A stretch of 64,000 bases of DNA from Desulfocapsa sp. (GTDB lineage: Bacteria; Desulfobacterota; Desulfobulbia; Desulfobulbales; Desulfocapsaceae), in NCBI GenBank assembly GCA_013792135.1, contig VMSP01000025.1:1-64000 (forward strand), read 5' to 3'. Both the position numbers and the translations under genes were made by a program. This document shows, piece after piece, positions 8,323 to 16,201 of this stretch. Position 1 is the first letter of the stretch. Each line of letters begins with the position of its first letter. The notes beneath the pieces were generated by a model. It saw only the letters and a program-made list of their open reading frames with translations. It did not search any database and was not told the DNA's origin.

Positions 8323-9240
8323 ATGATGGACTTGGATGAGAAACAAATACGTTCCGGGATGGTTGCCATTGTCGGCCCTCCCAATGCCGGCAAGTCAACC
8401 CTGATGAATGCTCTATTGGAGCAGAAAATCTCTATCGTCACCCCCAAGCCCCAGACCACCCGCAACCGGATCCTGGGGATTGTCAATGCTGAGGGGTATC
8501 AGATCGTTCTCCTTGACACCCCTGGTCTGCATAAGGCCCGTGAACCGTTGAATCAGGAGATGGTGCGTATTGCCATGGACAGTCTGCACGGGGTGGATGC
8601 GGTGATCTACATGATTGATGTCTCCCTGCCTCTGCCGGATCGTTTGAAAAAGGAGAAGGGTCAGGAGCTGGCCGGATATATGGAGCAGGTGAGCTGTCCG
8701 GTGATCCTGCTTTTGAACAAGGTCGATCTGCTGAACAAGGAAAAACTGCTGGCCCTGATCCAGGCCTATGCCGAGATCTTCCCTTTTCATGCGATCATTC
8801 CCATCTCCGCTCTCCATGGCGACGGAACGGACCGCTTGCTGGACGAGCTGCTGCAGGTCTTGCCCATCGGGCCGCGCTATTATCCTGAGGATATCCCCAC
8901 TGATGCCACGGAGCGTTTTCTGGTGGCGGAGATTATCAGGGAGAAGGTGTTTCTGCTTACGGGTGAGGAGGTGCCTTATTCCTCGGCGGTGCTCATTGAA
9001 TCGTTCAAGGAAGACCCAGTGAAGGGGCTGATCACAATCCATGCCGCCATCGTGCTGGAGCGGGAGTCGCAGAAGGGGATTGTCATCGGCAAGGGTGGCC
9101 TGAAACTGAAGAGTATCGGTATTGCCGCCCGTAAGGATATAGAAAAACTGCTGGATCAGAAGGTGCTGTTAAAGCTCTGGGTCAAGGTGCGGAAAAACTG
9201 GTCTCAAGACGAAAATTTCTTGAAGGAACTGGGATTTTAG
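8323..9240 (+). CDS. era: GTPase Era
   Basis: Era is an essential GTPase that binds 16S rRNA near its 3' end during 30S assembly. The 305 residues are standard. G1 is GPPNAGKST (about 18-26), switch II is DTPGLHK, G4 is NKVD. The C-terminal KH domain has GKGGLKLKSIG. Two adjacent ATG codons (8323, 8326) make the exact start ambiguous by one residue. The gene is preceded by GGGAGAATC. Element B begins at its stop codon. Confidence 0.96.
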   Translation: MMDLDEKQIRSGMVAIVGPPNAGKSTLMNALLEQKISIVTPKPQTTRNRILGIVNAEGYQIVLLDTPGLHKAREPLNQEMVRIAMDSLHGVDAVIYMIDVSLPLPDRLKKEKGQELAGYMEQVSCPVILLLNKVDLLNKEKLLALIQAYAEIFPFHAIIPISALHGDGTDRLLDELLQVLPIGPRYYPEDIPTDATERFLVAEIIREKVFLLTGEEVPYSSAVLIESFKEDPVKGLITIHAAIVLERESQKGIVIGKGGLKLKSIGIAARKDIEKLLDQKVLLKLWVKVRKNWSQDENFLKELGF

Positions 9241-9341
9241 GTGCCGTTGTTCAAAGAGCAAACTCTTGCTCTTTGAACTTACGGCACCTTATGCCGCTTC
9301 AAGAAAACAGCCAATTTTTTCCGGCTGTTTTCTTGAGCGGC
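9239..9341. repeat. Composite palindromic element, copy B (two hairpins)
   Basis: Starting at the era stop codon, hairpin II runs 9239-9288: ends AGGTGCCGT / ACGGCACCT, inner arms GTTCAAAGAGCAA / TTGCTCTTTGAAC, loop ACTC. The junction CTTAT leads to hairpin I, with arms 9293-9312 and 9323-9341 (GCCGCTTCAAGAAAACAGCC and its near-complement). It is the mirror orientation of copy A and sits between convergent era and the hydrolase remnant. Stem sequences differ from copy A but pairing is kept. Confidence 0.75.
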
Positions 9342-9379
9342 GCCTGCTAGATATCACGCAGGGGCTACAAGCAAGTTCT

Positions 9380-9622
9380 TCACCCATCAGTCTTTCCTCC
9401 TTTGAGTTCAAGAGAAAGGATAAACTCCGCAATCAGGGTCGCGACCTCTTCCTCACGTCTTAAAAAGAAGTGATCGGTGCCCCGGATGGTTTTATGGATG
9501 ATGTCGTTTGGTCTCGGCAGATCGGCTGGTGTTGCCAGCAGGCCATCATCTTCTGCCAGGATGGTACAGATCGGGATGGATAAGGATTGTATCCCGGTAA
9601 AATCGTATTCGACCAAAGGCGG
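9380..9622 (-). pseudogene. Alpha/beta-hydrolase C-terminal remnant, out of frame with upstream SDR gene
   Basis: In the frame overlapping the end of the SDR-SCP2 gene, the sequence encodes DFTGIQSLSIPICTILAEDD, then GLLATP and GTDHFFLRREEEV. This looks like the last part of an alpha/beta-hydrolase, with an acid-bearing AEDD loop and the catalytic-His-like GTDHFF. No nucleophile elbow (GxSxG) or N-terminal half exists. The recognisable part begins exactly where the SCP2 homology of the neighbouring frame stops (about 9615-9620). I infer an internal deletion with frameshift of a longer fusion or adjacent gene. An ATG at 9664 exists, but the residues it adds are not family-like. Confidence 0.5.
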
Positions 9623-11018
9623 TGTGCAGGGCCTCCATGGTGTTGCCTTCCAAGCTGATATCACCTTGGAAGAAACCTTGCTGGGGTGAGAGTTTGCCGC
9701 TTACCATCTGGAGAAACGAGGATGGATTAACCCTATAGCCAAAGGTGCCCTGATGTTCGGAGGAAATTGAAATAAGCCGTCCCTGGCTGATCTCCAGAGT
9801 GCGGCGGGTACAGCCCTGAACATCAAGCCAGAACTTGCAGGAGAGGGATGCAAGACCGGCGATGAGTTGCTGCCCGTAAAAGATGGGCAGGAATTTTTCG
9901 AAATAGTCTTCAATGGCCGTGCGCTTGGTGGCTGAAAGGAAAACCAGGTCGGCATTGTTCTCTTTTTTACTGGCCAGATAGAGAGTGAAGGCTGAGAGCA
10001 ACTCATCTTCTGAGATGGCCGGTCGCCAGAGCTGACTCATTATTTCTTCGAGATGAGTCCGGTCAAGCTGTATGTGCAGATCGAGATAGGCGTCGTACAT
10101 AGCGGTCTTCTGGGTCATGACCTTTTCCGCAGGAGATGCAGGTTGCTCTTTGAAAGAGTTGGCCTCGACCAGACGGGCCACTTGCCGGCCAAAGGCATCA
10201 TTAAAGACATCCTCCAGCATCTTGTTGGGACAGGGTTGGCTGCTCACCAGATGGAAGGTCCTGCCATGAATTTCAGGGGCAGCCGAGATTCGCATGATGG
10301 CCTTGACCACGTCATCGTCAAAGATAAAGGGCAGGGAGCAGGTTGCGTCCCCCCGGATTCTGATAGCTGTATCGTCTTGATTCCGGCGCCTGGAGGCGAG
10401 CAGGATGCGGAAGACGCCGTCAAGAAAGATAAAGGGGCCAAAGGTGTTGATCGAGTCCTGCGAGGGGTGCCGTTCCAGGATAATACCGGGCCGGTAGATG
10501 GTCACAGCGGAGCCGACCGTTGTCTTCTTGTAGGCAATCTGGGTATGGAGGTATTGTTCACCTCTGAATTTGCTCTCCTCATAGCCGTTACGAAACGTCT
10601 GGCCACGATCAAGATCATCCTCTTGAAAGAATCCAGCAAAGTTTCCCGCGACAAAGGCGGTGGAGATGTGATGGAGGTGGGCGCCTGCTTCCTCAGCCAG
10701 GGCGTAGATATTTTTGACACCGTTGATATTGACCGCTGCATAATCAGTCACCGATGCTCCTTTGAAATCGGTGCGGGCCGCCAGATGAAAGATGGTATCC
10801 ACCGAGTTGCAGAGCGTTTGATAGGTATCTGCATCCAGACCAAGCTGGAGTCGGGAGACATCTCCTTCCAGATGAATGCAGGAACTGTGCGGAGCATCCA
10901 CGCTTTTTGGGGCCTTGCGGCTGAGGATGACAACATCATTTCCGGCTGCGCACAGGGCTGCCACCAGTGGTCTGCCCACAACTCCGGTCCCGCCGGTGAC
11001 CAGAATGCGTCTGGTTAT
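9546..11018 (-). CDS. SDR-type fatty acyl reductase-like protein with SCP2-like C-terminal domain
   Basis: The N-terminus has a Rossmann fold of the extended SDR/fatty-acyl-reductase (NAD_binding_4) type. It carries ILVTGGTGVVGRPLV, the IFHLAARTDF loop, a Ser in HHISTAFVAG and the YEESK (YxxxK) catalytic pair. Near the C-terminus GKLSPQQGFFQGDISLEGN is typical of SCP2 sterol/lipid-carrier domains. A lipid substrate is therefore likely. The GTG at 10979 would delete the nucleotide-binding glycines. The frame extends to a TAA at 11025, and the only suitable upstream codon is ATA (11018) in SKITRRILVTG, where ATG would be expected. The last residues (from about 9615) read into the frame abandoned by the hydrolase remnant. 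Status as a working gene is doubtful. Confidence 0.6.
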   Translation of the reverse strand: MTRRILVTGGTGVVGRPLVAALCAAGNDVVILSRKAPKSVDAPHSSCIHLEGDVSRLQLGLDADTYQTLCNSVDTIFHLAARTDFKGASVTDYAAVNINGVKNIYALAEEAGAHLHHISTAFVAGNFAGFFQEDDLDRGQTFRNGYEESKFRGEQYLHTQIAYKKTTVGSAVTIYRPGIILERHPSQDSINTFGPFIFLDGVFRILLASRRRNQDDTAIRIRGDATCSLPFIFDDDVVKAIMRISAAPEIHGRTFHLVSSQPCPNKMLEDVFNDAFGRQVARLVEANSFKEQPASPAEKVMTQKTAMYDAYLDLHIQLDRTHLEEIMSQLWRPAISEDELLSAFTLYLASKKENNADLVFLSATKRTAIEDYFEKFLPIFYGQQLIAGLASLSCKFWLDVQGCTRRTLEISQGRLISISSEHQGTFGYRVNPSSFLQMVSGKLSPQQGFFQGDISLEGNTMEALHTAFGRIRFYRDTILIHPDLYHPGRR

Positions 11019-12225
11019 CTTCGATTACCTGTTCAGCGGCCTGTTCCTGCCAGCTGGTGATCACCTGCTGGGTTTCCTGGGCGGACGGGATGTCCTGCGC
11101 CAGGTGTCTGAGATTACAGGACATGTTCAAAATATATTTATCTTTCAGGGCTTCATCGTTAAAACTTAGAGCCTTCCGGCTCCAGGCCAGGCAATGTCCG
11201 CACTGGTCGCAGCCAAGCCGGCACTGGGGTCTTTTTCTGGCAAAGAAATCAAGAAATCCGTCCAGTGCCTTATTGTCAAGGATCACATCTAAAACCGGGA
11301 GTCGGGTGCCATCGTTGTTGTCGCGAAAGGCAAGCCAGTGCGGCCATCCTAACAGCTCCAGCAGGTTGCCGGAAAAGTCCCTGGCTAGATAACTGCGGCA
11401 GAGACGCAGGATCTCAGGGCCGGGGAGTCCCCGGCCCGCTATTTTGAAATAGGAAAGGCCGGCCTCTTCCCAGAGATAGAGGTCTTCCGGTCGTACCCAG
11501 GGGCTTTTGAGAAATTCTGCCTCTTTCTGAAGTTTCTGCAGGAAGCACCAATTGAGATAATTTTGATTATAAGGAATCCCTGCCCCGCCGCGCAGATAAC
11601 TCTGGGAGCCCATGGAGGCCACGCAGTAATGGTTGTACTTAAAGTGGCACTGGCTGATACAAACGGGATTGACGATGATCTCCAGCGGCACCGGGCTTGC
11701 TGCACATGCCTTTCGTAAAAACTGAAAATCACGGTTCACCTCCACATCCAATACCACCCGGGAGGCTCCGGCTTCGTGATACTGATTGATCCCGGCCACG
11801 GCTCCCACGTAGCCGATGGTTGAGGTCACTACCTCGAGCTGGGGAAATGTACTGCTGATAATTTCAATCAGGTAGGGGATGGCAACGGTTACGGAAGCGA
11901 CCCCAGCATCCACCAGAAAGCCTAGAAGTGCTGCCAGTTCTCTTCGACCTTTATGGGTGTATTCCAGGTTAGCGTAACTGGGGGCATTGAACAAGTAGTT
12001 AAAGCCGATACCCTTTTCCCGGGCAAGGGCGACGTGATGTTGAAACTGTTTTCGGTTGACAGCCGGAAGATATTTTGCCGGTCATGCCGAGTTAAAGGCG
12101 CCTTCCTGGAATGAGCCGTAAATCTCAGAGATTTCTCCATAGCTATCGGAAAATTCCTGATTCAATTCACTGAGCGCAGCGATAAAATCAGAAGAGAATG
12201 TGGTTGGTATGGTGAATTTTCGCAT
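10936..12225 (-). pseudogene. Peptidase U32-family protein interrupted by TGA at codon 48
   Basis: From ATG 12225 the frame reads MRKFTIPTTFSSDFIAALSE through GAFNSA. It meets TGA at 12084-12082, then continues in the same frame with PAKYLPAVNRKQF and FNYLFNAPSYANLEY to a stop at 10936. The protein belongs to the U32 group, with NPVCISQCHF and a C-terminal RLGCDQCGHC cluster of cysteines. In relatives the TGA position is, from memory, an Arg in a GRP(S/A) motif, so CGA to TGA is the simplest explanation. Selenocysteine is a less likely alternative. Only 4 bases separate it from the cytochrome stop, so it is in that operon. A downstream start (e.g. TTG 11994) would lose the first strands. Confidence 0.7.
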
Positions 12226-12229
12226 GAGA

Positions 12230-13252
12230 TTAATAAAAAGCCTCGTGGATGGAATCTATGATCTTTGAAGACAGGACTATGGGTGGCCTTTCAGGATCAT
12301 TAGAGCTGTGACGTTCCAGTTGCAGGCGTAGGGTGTCGGCGCCACTCTCCTCATGTGAAAGTGGAACAATGAGATTTTTTGTTTCACCGGCAACAAGAGC
12401 TTTTCCTTCATCACTGACCAGCAGTCTCTTTTCTGCCACCTGAGAATCACCTTTGAAGAAAAGCAGCGAGAGCTGGACCTCCTTTTTGCCAAAGGTTCCC
12501 GTGGGTAGGTTGTGGGGCAGGTTGTTGCGGATCTTTATTGTAAGAGTTGGTGTGTTTTTCACTTTTTGCGAGGCATGAACGGTCATGTTGACACCGTCTG
12601 GAAAGTTGGACATCTTTTCCAGAGTGATTGAATGGTTGCATGCCATGACCTTTTCTTCAAAAGAGACCAGGACATTGGAAAACAGATTGGTCCCTTGGCT
12701 TACATAACATTGTTTAGTGGATTGGTGGCATTGCTGGCAGCTCCTCAGATTTTGTTCTGCTGCGACCTTCTTCCACTGAGAATAGGTCTCTTCATGACAG
12801 GTGGCGCAGAGGGCTGGGGTCAGATAAAATGGATCCTGCTCTATCGGATGCGGGGTGAACAGGGCGGAACTTTTATGGGGGCCGTGCATCTTTCCTTGAG
12901 AGAGGTGACAGCTGATGCAGTTGATCCCTTCGTCACGATGGAAGGAGCGAGCCTCTGCTTCCCTCTCATGGATGCCCAGAGGGACATGACATCTCAGGCA
13001 ACTATCTTCTTCCGGAGTTTCGGTGGCTTCCTGGAAAGACTTGTTGCTGAAGGACCTGGCATGAGCTGTTCCAATCCACTCCTGATACTGCTGCATATGA
13101 CAGGCACTGCAATGGATTGCCTGGGGTCCGTCATGGTCTTCAGGGGGAATCCGGGTAAGATGGCTGAAAGAGGTGCAGCCCGCCATGAAAAACATCCAGG
13201 AGAGGAAAACGGCAACGATAGTGTGCGCAAGAGCACGAGGGATACTATACAT
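12230..13252 (-). CDS. Pentaheme c-type cytochrome lipoprotein
   Basis: The protein has 340 residues. The signal peptide ends in a lipobox (FFMAGC, lipidated Cys26), so it is anchored to a membrane facing the periplasm. Five CxxCH haem sites are seen: CSACH 48-52, CLRCH 85-89, CISCH 112-116, CATCH 149-153, CQQCH 172-176. Haem-ligand-type histidines lie between them. The second half has no haem motif and resembles a beta-sandwich (PTLTIKIRNNLPHNLPTGTF). This layout recalls the cytochrome c-554/hydroxylamine-type multihaem group. It is likely an electron carrier, with unknown partners. First gene of the operon continuing into the U32 and SDR genes. Confidence 0.85.
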   Translation of the reverse strand: MYSIPRALAHTIVAVFLSWMFFMAGCTSFSHLTRIPPEDHDGPQAIHCSACHMQQYQEWIGTAHARSFSNKSFQEATETPEEDSCLRCHVPLGIHEREAEARSFHRDEGINCISCHLSQGKMHGPHKSSALFTPHPIEQDPFYLTPALCATCHEETYSQWKKVAAEQNLRSCQQCHQSTKQCYVSQGTNLFSNVLVSFEEKVMACNHSITLEKMSNFPDGVNMTVHASQKVKNTPTLTIKIRNNLPHNLPTGTFGKKEVQLSLLFFKGDSQVAEKRLLVSDEGKALVAGETKNLIVPLSHEESGADTLRLQLERHSSNDPERPPIVLSSKIIDSIHEAFY

Positions 13253-13384
13253 TTGCGATGAATTGGCAGTGCCCTCTGCATATGAAAAGGACGTTGAGTC
13301 TGAATTGTTCAGGTTAAGAGAACGGATATGAGTATCCTGACTTGTTCAGGTGTAAGACCATTGTGCTTGAATAAGACAACCATT

Positions 13385-14797
13385 TTATTCTGTTATCGGG
13401 GCGGTTCCCTCCTCTGCAGGTACCTTTTTGTTATTAGCCGTGGAGTAAATCTTCAGGCTTTTCAAGATATTCAGGGCTGAGCGGAGTTGATTGTCTTTTT
13501 CCAGCCGGATCTCGGAATTGCCGGCCGGTATTTCGGTGTTGTCTGGCTCATTCAGGATAATGGGGGCCTGTTCTTGTTCTGTTTGGGGCTCAGGAGTCTG
13601 AGCTGGCTCTTGAGCCTGATTCGGGTTGGGAATATGGTTTTTCAGGTCAGCTTCTTTTAAGGTAACAGGCGGTTTGCTTTTCTTGCCAGTGTCATCGCTG
13701 GAGGCAAAGGGAACTACCACATCCGGGGTGATTCCGGTGGCCTGAATGGAGCGGCCGTTTGGGGTGTAGTAACGGGCAGTGGTCATCCGCAGGCCTGCAC
13801 CTTCCGGCAGGGGAAGAATGGTCTGCACAGAACCTTTGCCAAAGGTCTTGGTGCCGACAATAATGCCTCGTTTGTGGTCCTGAATGGCACCGGTCACGAT
13901 TTCGGAGGCGCTTGCCGAGCCTTCATTGACGAGGACGACCAGAGGAAAAAGGTTTTTGCCGCCATTACTGTGAGCCTGGAAGGTCATGTTCTGTTCCCTG
14001 ACCCGTCCTTTGGTATAGACCACCAGCCCCTCATCCAGGAAAATATCCGTGACTGAAACAGCTTGGTCGAGCAGGCCGCCGGGGTTGTTGCGCAAGTCAA
14101 GAATCAGTCCGTTGACAGGGTGTTCTTTCTGCAGTTTCTGCAAGGCCTTTTTAACCTCTTCTGTGGTCTGGCTCTGGAAATTGGTGATGCGGATATAAGC
14201 CAGTCCCGGTTCCAAAAAGCTGTCTTTGACACTGTGTAAAGGAATGTTCGCACGGGTCAGGGTAAAATCCTTCAGCTCTTCCCAGCCTTCGCGATGAATG
14301 GTGAGGATGACTTTTGTCCCTTCCGGTCCCCGTAGTTTTTTGATGGCATCCATGGGGCTCATACTTTGGGTAGGCTCGCCATCGATCTTGATGATCAGGT
14401 CTTTTGCCTTCAGACCGGCTCGGTCTGCCGGAGTCTCTTCGATAGGAGAGACCACGGTAAGAATTCCTTCCTCAATGGAGACTTCAATGCCGATGCCGCT
14501 GAAGCTTCCTTCTGTCTCTTCTTGTAGTTCCTTGAAATCTTCAGGTTTGAGATAGGACGAATGAGGATCAAGGGAGAACAGCATGCCACTGATGGCTCCT
14601 TCCATAACCTTCTTGGCATCAATGTCATCCACATAATTTTCTTGAAGAATACTTAAGACATTGGCAAAAGTTTCAAGCTGCTGGTAGGTGGATTGGCGTT
14701 CTCCCTCTGAGATTTCGGCATGGATCTGAAGGGGCAGGCAGAAGGTGAGAATGGTCAGGATTCCATAACGAAGCAAAGAACTGATTGGTTGGTGCAT
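13385..14797 (-). CDS. ctpA: S41 carboxy-terminal processing peptidase
   Basis: CtpA/Prc proteases are periplasmic serine proteases that trim C-termini of exported proteins and often control cell-wall hydrolases. An N-terminal signal peptide (LLRYGILTILTFCLPLQIHA) is followed by YVDDIDAKKVMEGAI, typical of the family. A PDZ domain (SGIGIEVSIEEG to GLKAKDLIIKIDG) and the S41 core come next. The nucleophile is in NEGSASASEIVTGA and the catalytic Lys is in VGTKTFGKGSVQ. The C-terminal 100 residues are Pro/Glu-rich and low complexity. The position just downstream of envC-ftsX-ftsE fits a division/cell-wall role. Confidence 0.93.
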   Translation of the reverse strand: MHQPISSLLRYGILTILTFCLPLQIHAEISEGERQSTYQQLETFANVLSILQENYVDDIDAKKVMEGAISGMLFSLDPHSSYLKPEDFKELQEETEGSFSGIGIEVSIEEGILTVVSPIEETPADRAGLKAKDLIIKIDGEPTQSMSPMDAIKKLRGPEGTKVILTIHREGWEELKDFTLTRANIPLHSVKDSFLEPGLAYIRITNFQSQTTEEVKKALQKLQKEHPVNGLILDLRNNPGGLLDQAVSVTDIFLDEGLVVYTKGRVREQNMTFQAHSNGGKNLFPLVVLVNEGSASASEIVTGAIQDHKRGIIVGTKTFGKGSVQTILPLPEGAGLRMTTARYYTPNGRSIQATGITPDVVVPFASSDDTGKKSKPPVTLKEADLKNHIPNPNQAQEPAQTPEPQTEQEQAPIILNEPDNTEIPAGNSEIRLEKDNQLRSALNILKSLKIYSTANNKKVPAEEGTAPITE

Positions 14798-14925
14798 ATC
14801 GATTTTTTTTTAATGAATTTTTAGGTTAAGTATTAAGTCTGGCTCTGATTGAAGATCTGTTGCCATCTATCAGGCGGCAGGATGCTTTTTGACACAAAGA
14901 AAAGTAATCATTCAAGTGTGCTGTG

Positions 14926-16182
14926 TCAGGGGAGGGACAGTTTATTTTTATCCAGCCAGAGTAGCGGGTCTTCGGTCTCGGCGCCATGACGGATTTCAAA
15001 ATATAACCCTTCTTCCACCAGGGTGGCTGTCTCACCCATAATCCCAATGTTCTCTCCTGCCTTAACCGCATCGCCTTCTTCTTTCAAAAGCTTTTCTATC
15101 CTGGAGGTAACGGTGTAATATTCAAAGCCATGGTCGATGATGATAGTATTGCCGTATCCTCGAAGATATCCGGCGTAGTGGATGGTGCCCTCAAATATCG
15201 CTTTGACCTTTGTTCCATCAGGTGCCTCAATGGAAATACCGGCAGATACACCTTCAACTCCCATTTTGTTTTTAGTGGATTGTCCATAAAGGGTGAGCAC
15301 TCTTCCACTCACCGGAAGTAGCAGCCAGCCCTTGTTCATGAGGAATCCCTGACTGAAGAGCACTTTTTTCTGCTTCATAGTTGCAAGTTGGGTTGACAAG
15401 TCTCCAGCCGCCTTCTCAATCTCTTGTGCTGCCTGTTCATGCAGTTTTGTCTGGGTCCGAATCTGGGCAAGCAGTTCTTTTTTTTCCTGTTTGGTTTGTT
15501 CGACAGCTTTTTTTTCCTGACTAGCTTGGTTGATAAAGTCGTCGAGCAGATTTTTTTCCAGGATCAGAGCCCTCTTGGTTTGTTCTAAGCCTTCCAGGGT
15601 TTTCCGGTATTGCTGCAAGAGGTTCTGGTCATAGTGGATTAAGACGCTGAAAGAGTCGTGAATGCTGAGCAGTTTCGGCAGGGTGTCGGCGGAAAAGGCC
15701 ACATTGATCACTCCGATCTTTCCTGTCTTATAGTAGGCCGTTATTCGCTTCTGCAGGTGAGCTTGTCCCTTTTGTTTTTCAAGCTGAATGGAGCTTATCT
15801 CTCTTTCCTTGACAGCGATCAGTTCCTGCTGAGTGGCCATAGAGGTCTCCAGATCTTGGAGCTTTGTCATTTTTTCCAGGAGATGCGCATCAATGACTTC
15901 AAGCTCGGCAAGCAGATTCCTTTCTTGGGTTATAGCCTCAGATGCTTGTTCCTGTTGACGTTTAAGTCCTTGCTGCAATTGATTAATTGAGATGCTCTGG
16001 CTTTCAATCTTTTGTTCAATGGCCTTTTTCTCTGCCTTCCAATCTGTGGCGTTGGCTTTTTGCACAAGGAGAAAGCTGAGGAGCACAAGGCCGAGGATGT
16101 AAAAATGATAGAATGATTTTATTCTTGGGTGAAATGCGTTACCGGAGGAGCGGCAGCTATTGACAGTTTGAAATGTCTTCAT
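14926..16182 (-). CDS. envC: EnvC-like murein hydrolase activator (coiled coil + LytM/M23 domain)
   Basis: The protein is periplasmic: signal peptide (ILGLVLLSFLLVQKANA), long coiled coil (about residues 45-290, Glu/Lys/Gln heptads), then an M23/LytM domain with GVSAGISIEAPDGTKVKAIF, GYGNTIIIDHG and YFEIRHG. As in EnvC, several zinc-binding residues of active M23 enzymes seem replaced (NTIIIDHG rather than a full HxH), which fits an activator of amidases. I place the start at ATG 16182 (MKTFQTVNS), 20 bases after the ftsX stop. The longer open frame to 16380 lies inside ftsX and is not family-like. Functions with FtsEX at the septum. Confidence 0.88.
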   Translation of the reverse strand: MKTFQTVNSCRSSGNAFHPRIKSFYHFYILGLVLLSFLLVQKANATDWKAEKKAIEQKIESQSISINQLQQGLKRQQEQASEAITQERNLLAELEVIDAHLLEKMTKLQDLETSMATQQELIAVKEREISSIQLEKQKGQAHLQKRITAYYKTGKIGVINVAFSADTLPKLLSIHDSFSVLIHYDQNLLQQYRKTLEGLEQTKRALILEKNLLDDFINQASQEKKAVEQTKQEKKELLAQIRTQTKLHEQAAQEIEKAAGDLSTQLATMKQKKVLFSQGFLMNKGWLLLPVSGRVLTLYGQSTKNKMGVEGVSAGISIEAPDGTKVKAIFEGTIHYAGYLRGYGNTIIIDHGFEYYTVTSRIEKLLKEEGDAVKAGENIGIMGETATLVEEGLYFEIRHGAETEDPLLWLDKNKLSLP

Positions 16183-16201
16183 CCTGGATTCGAGGAACGC
16201 A

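Noticed and set aside
10053-11060. Plus-strand open frame (335 codons) opposite the SDR gene
   Set aside because: Antisense to clear SDR/SCP2 homology; no recognisable protein features.
12040-12084. Selenocysteine insertion at the U32 TGA as the primary call
   Set aside because: No clear SECIS hairpin after the TGA, and the replaced residue appears to be Arg in relatives; kept only as an alternative.
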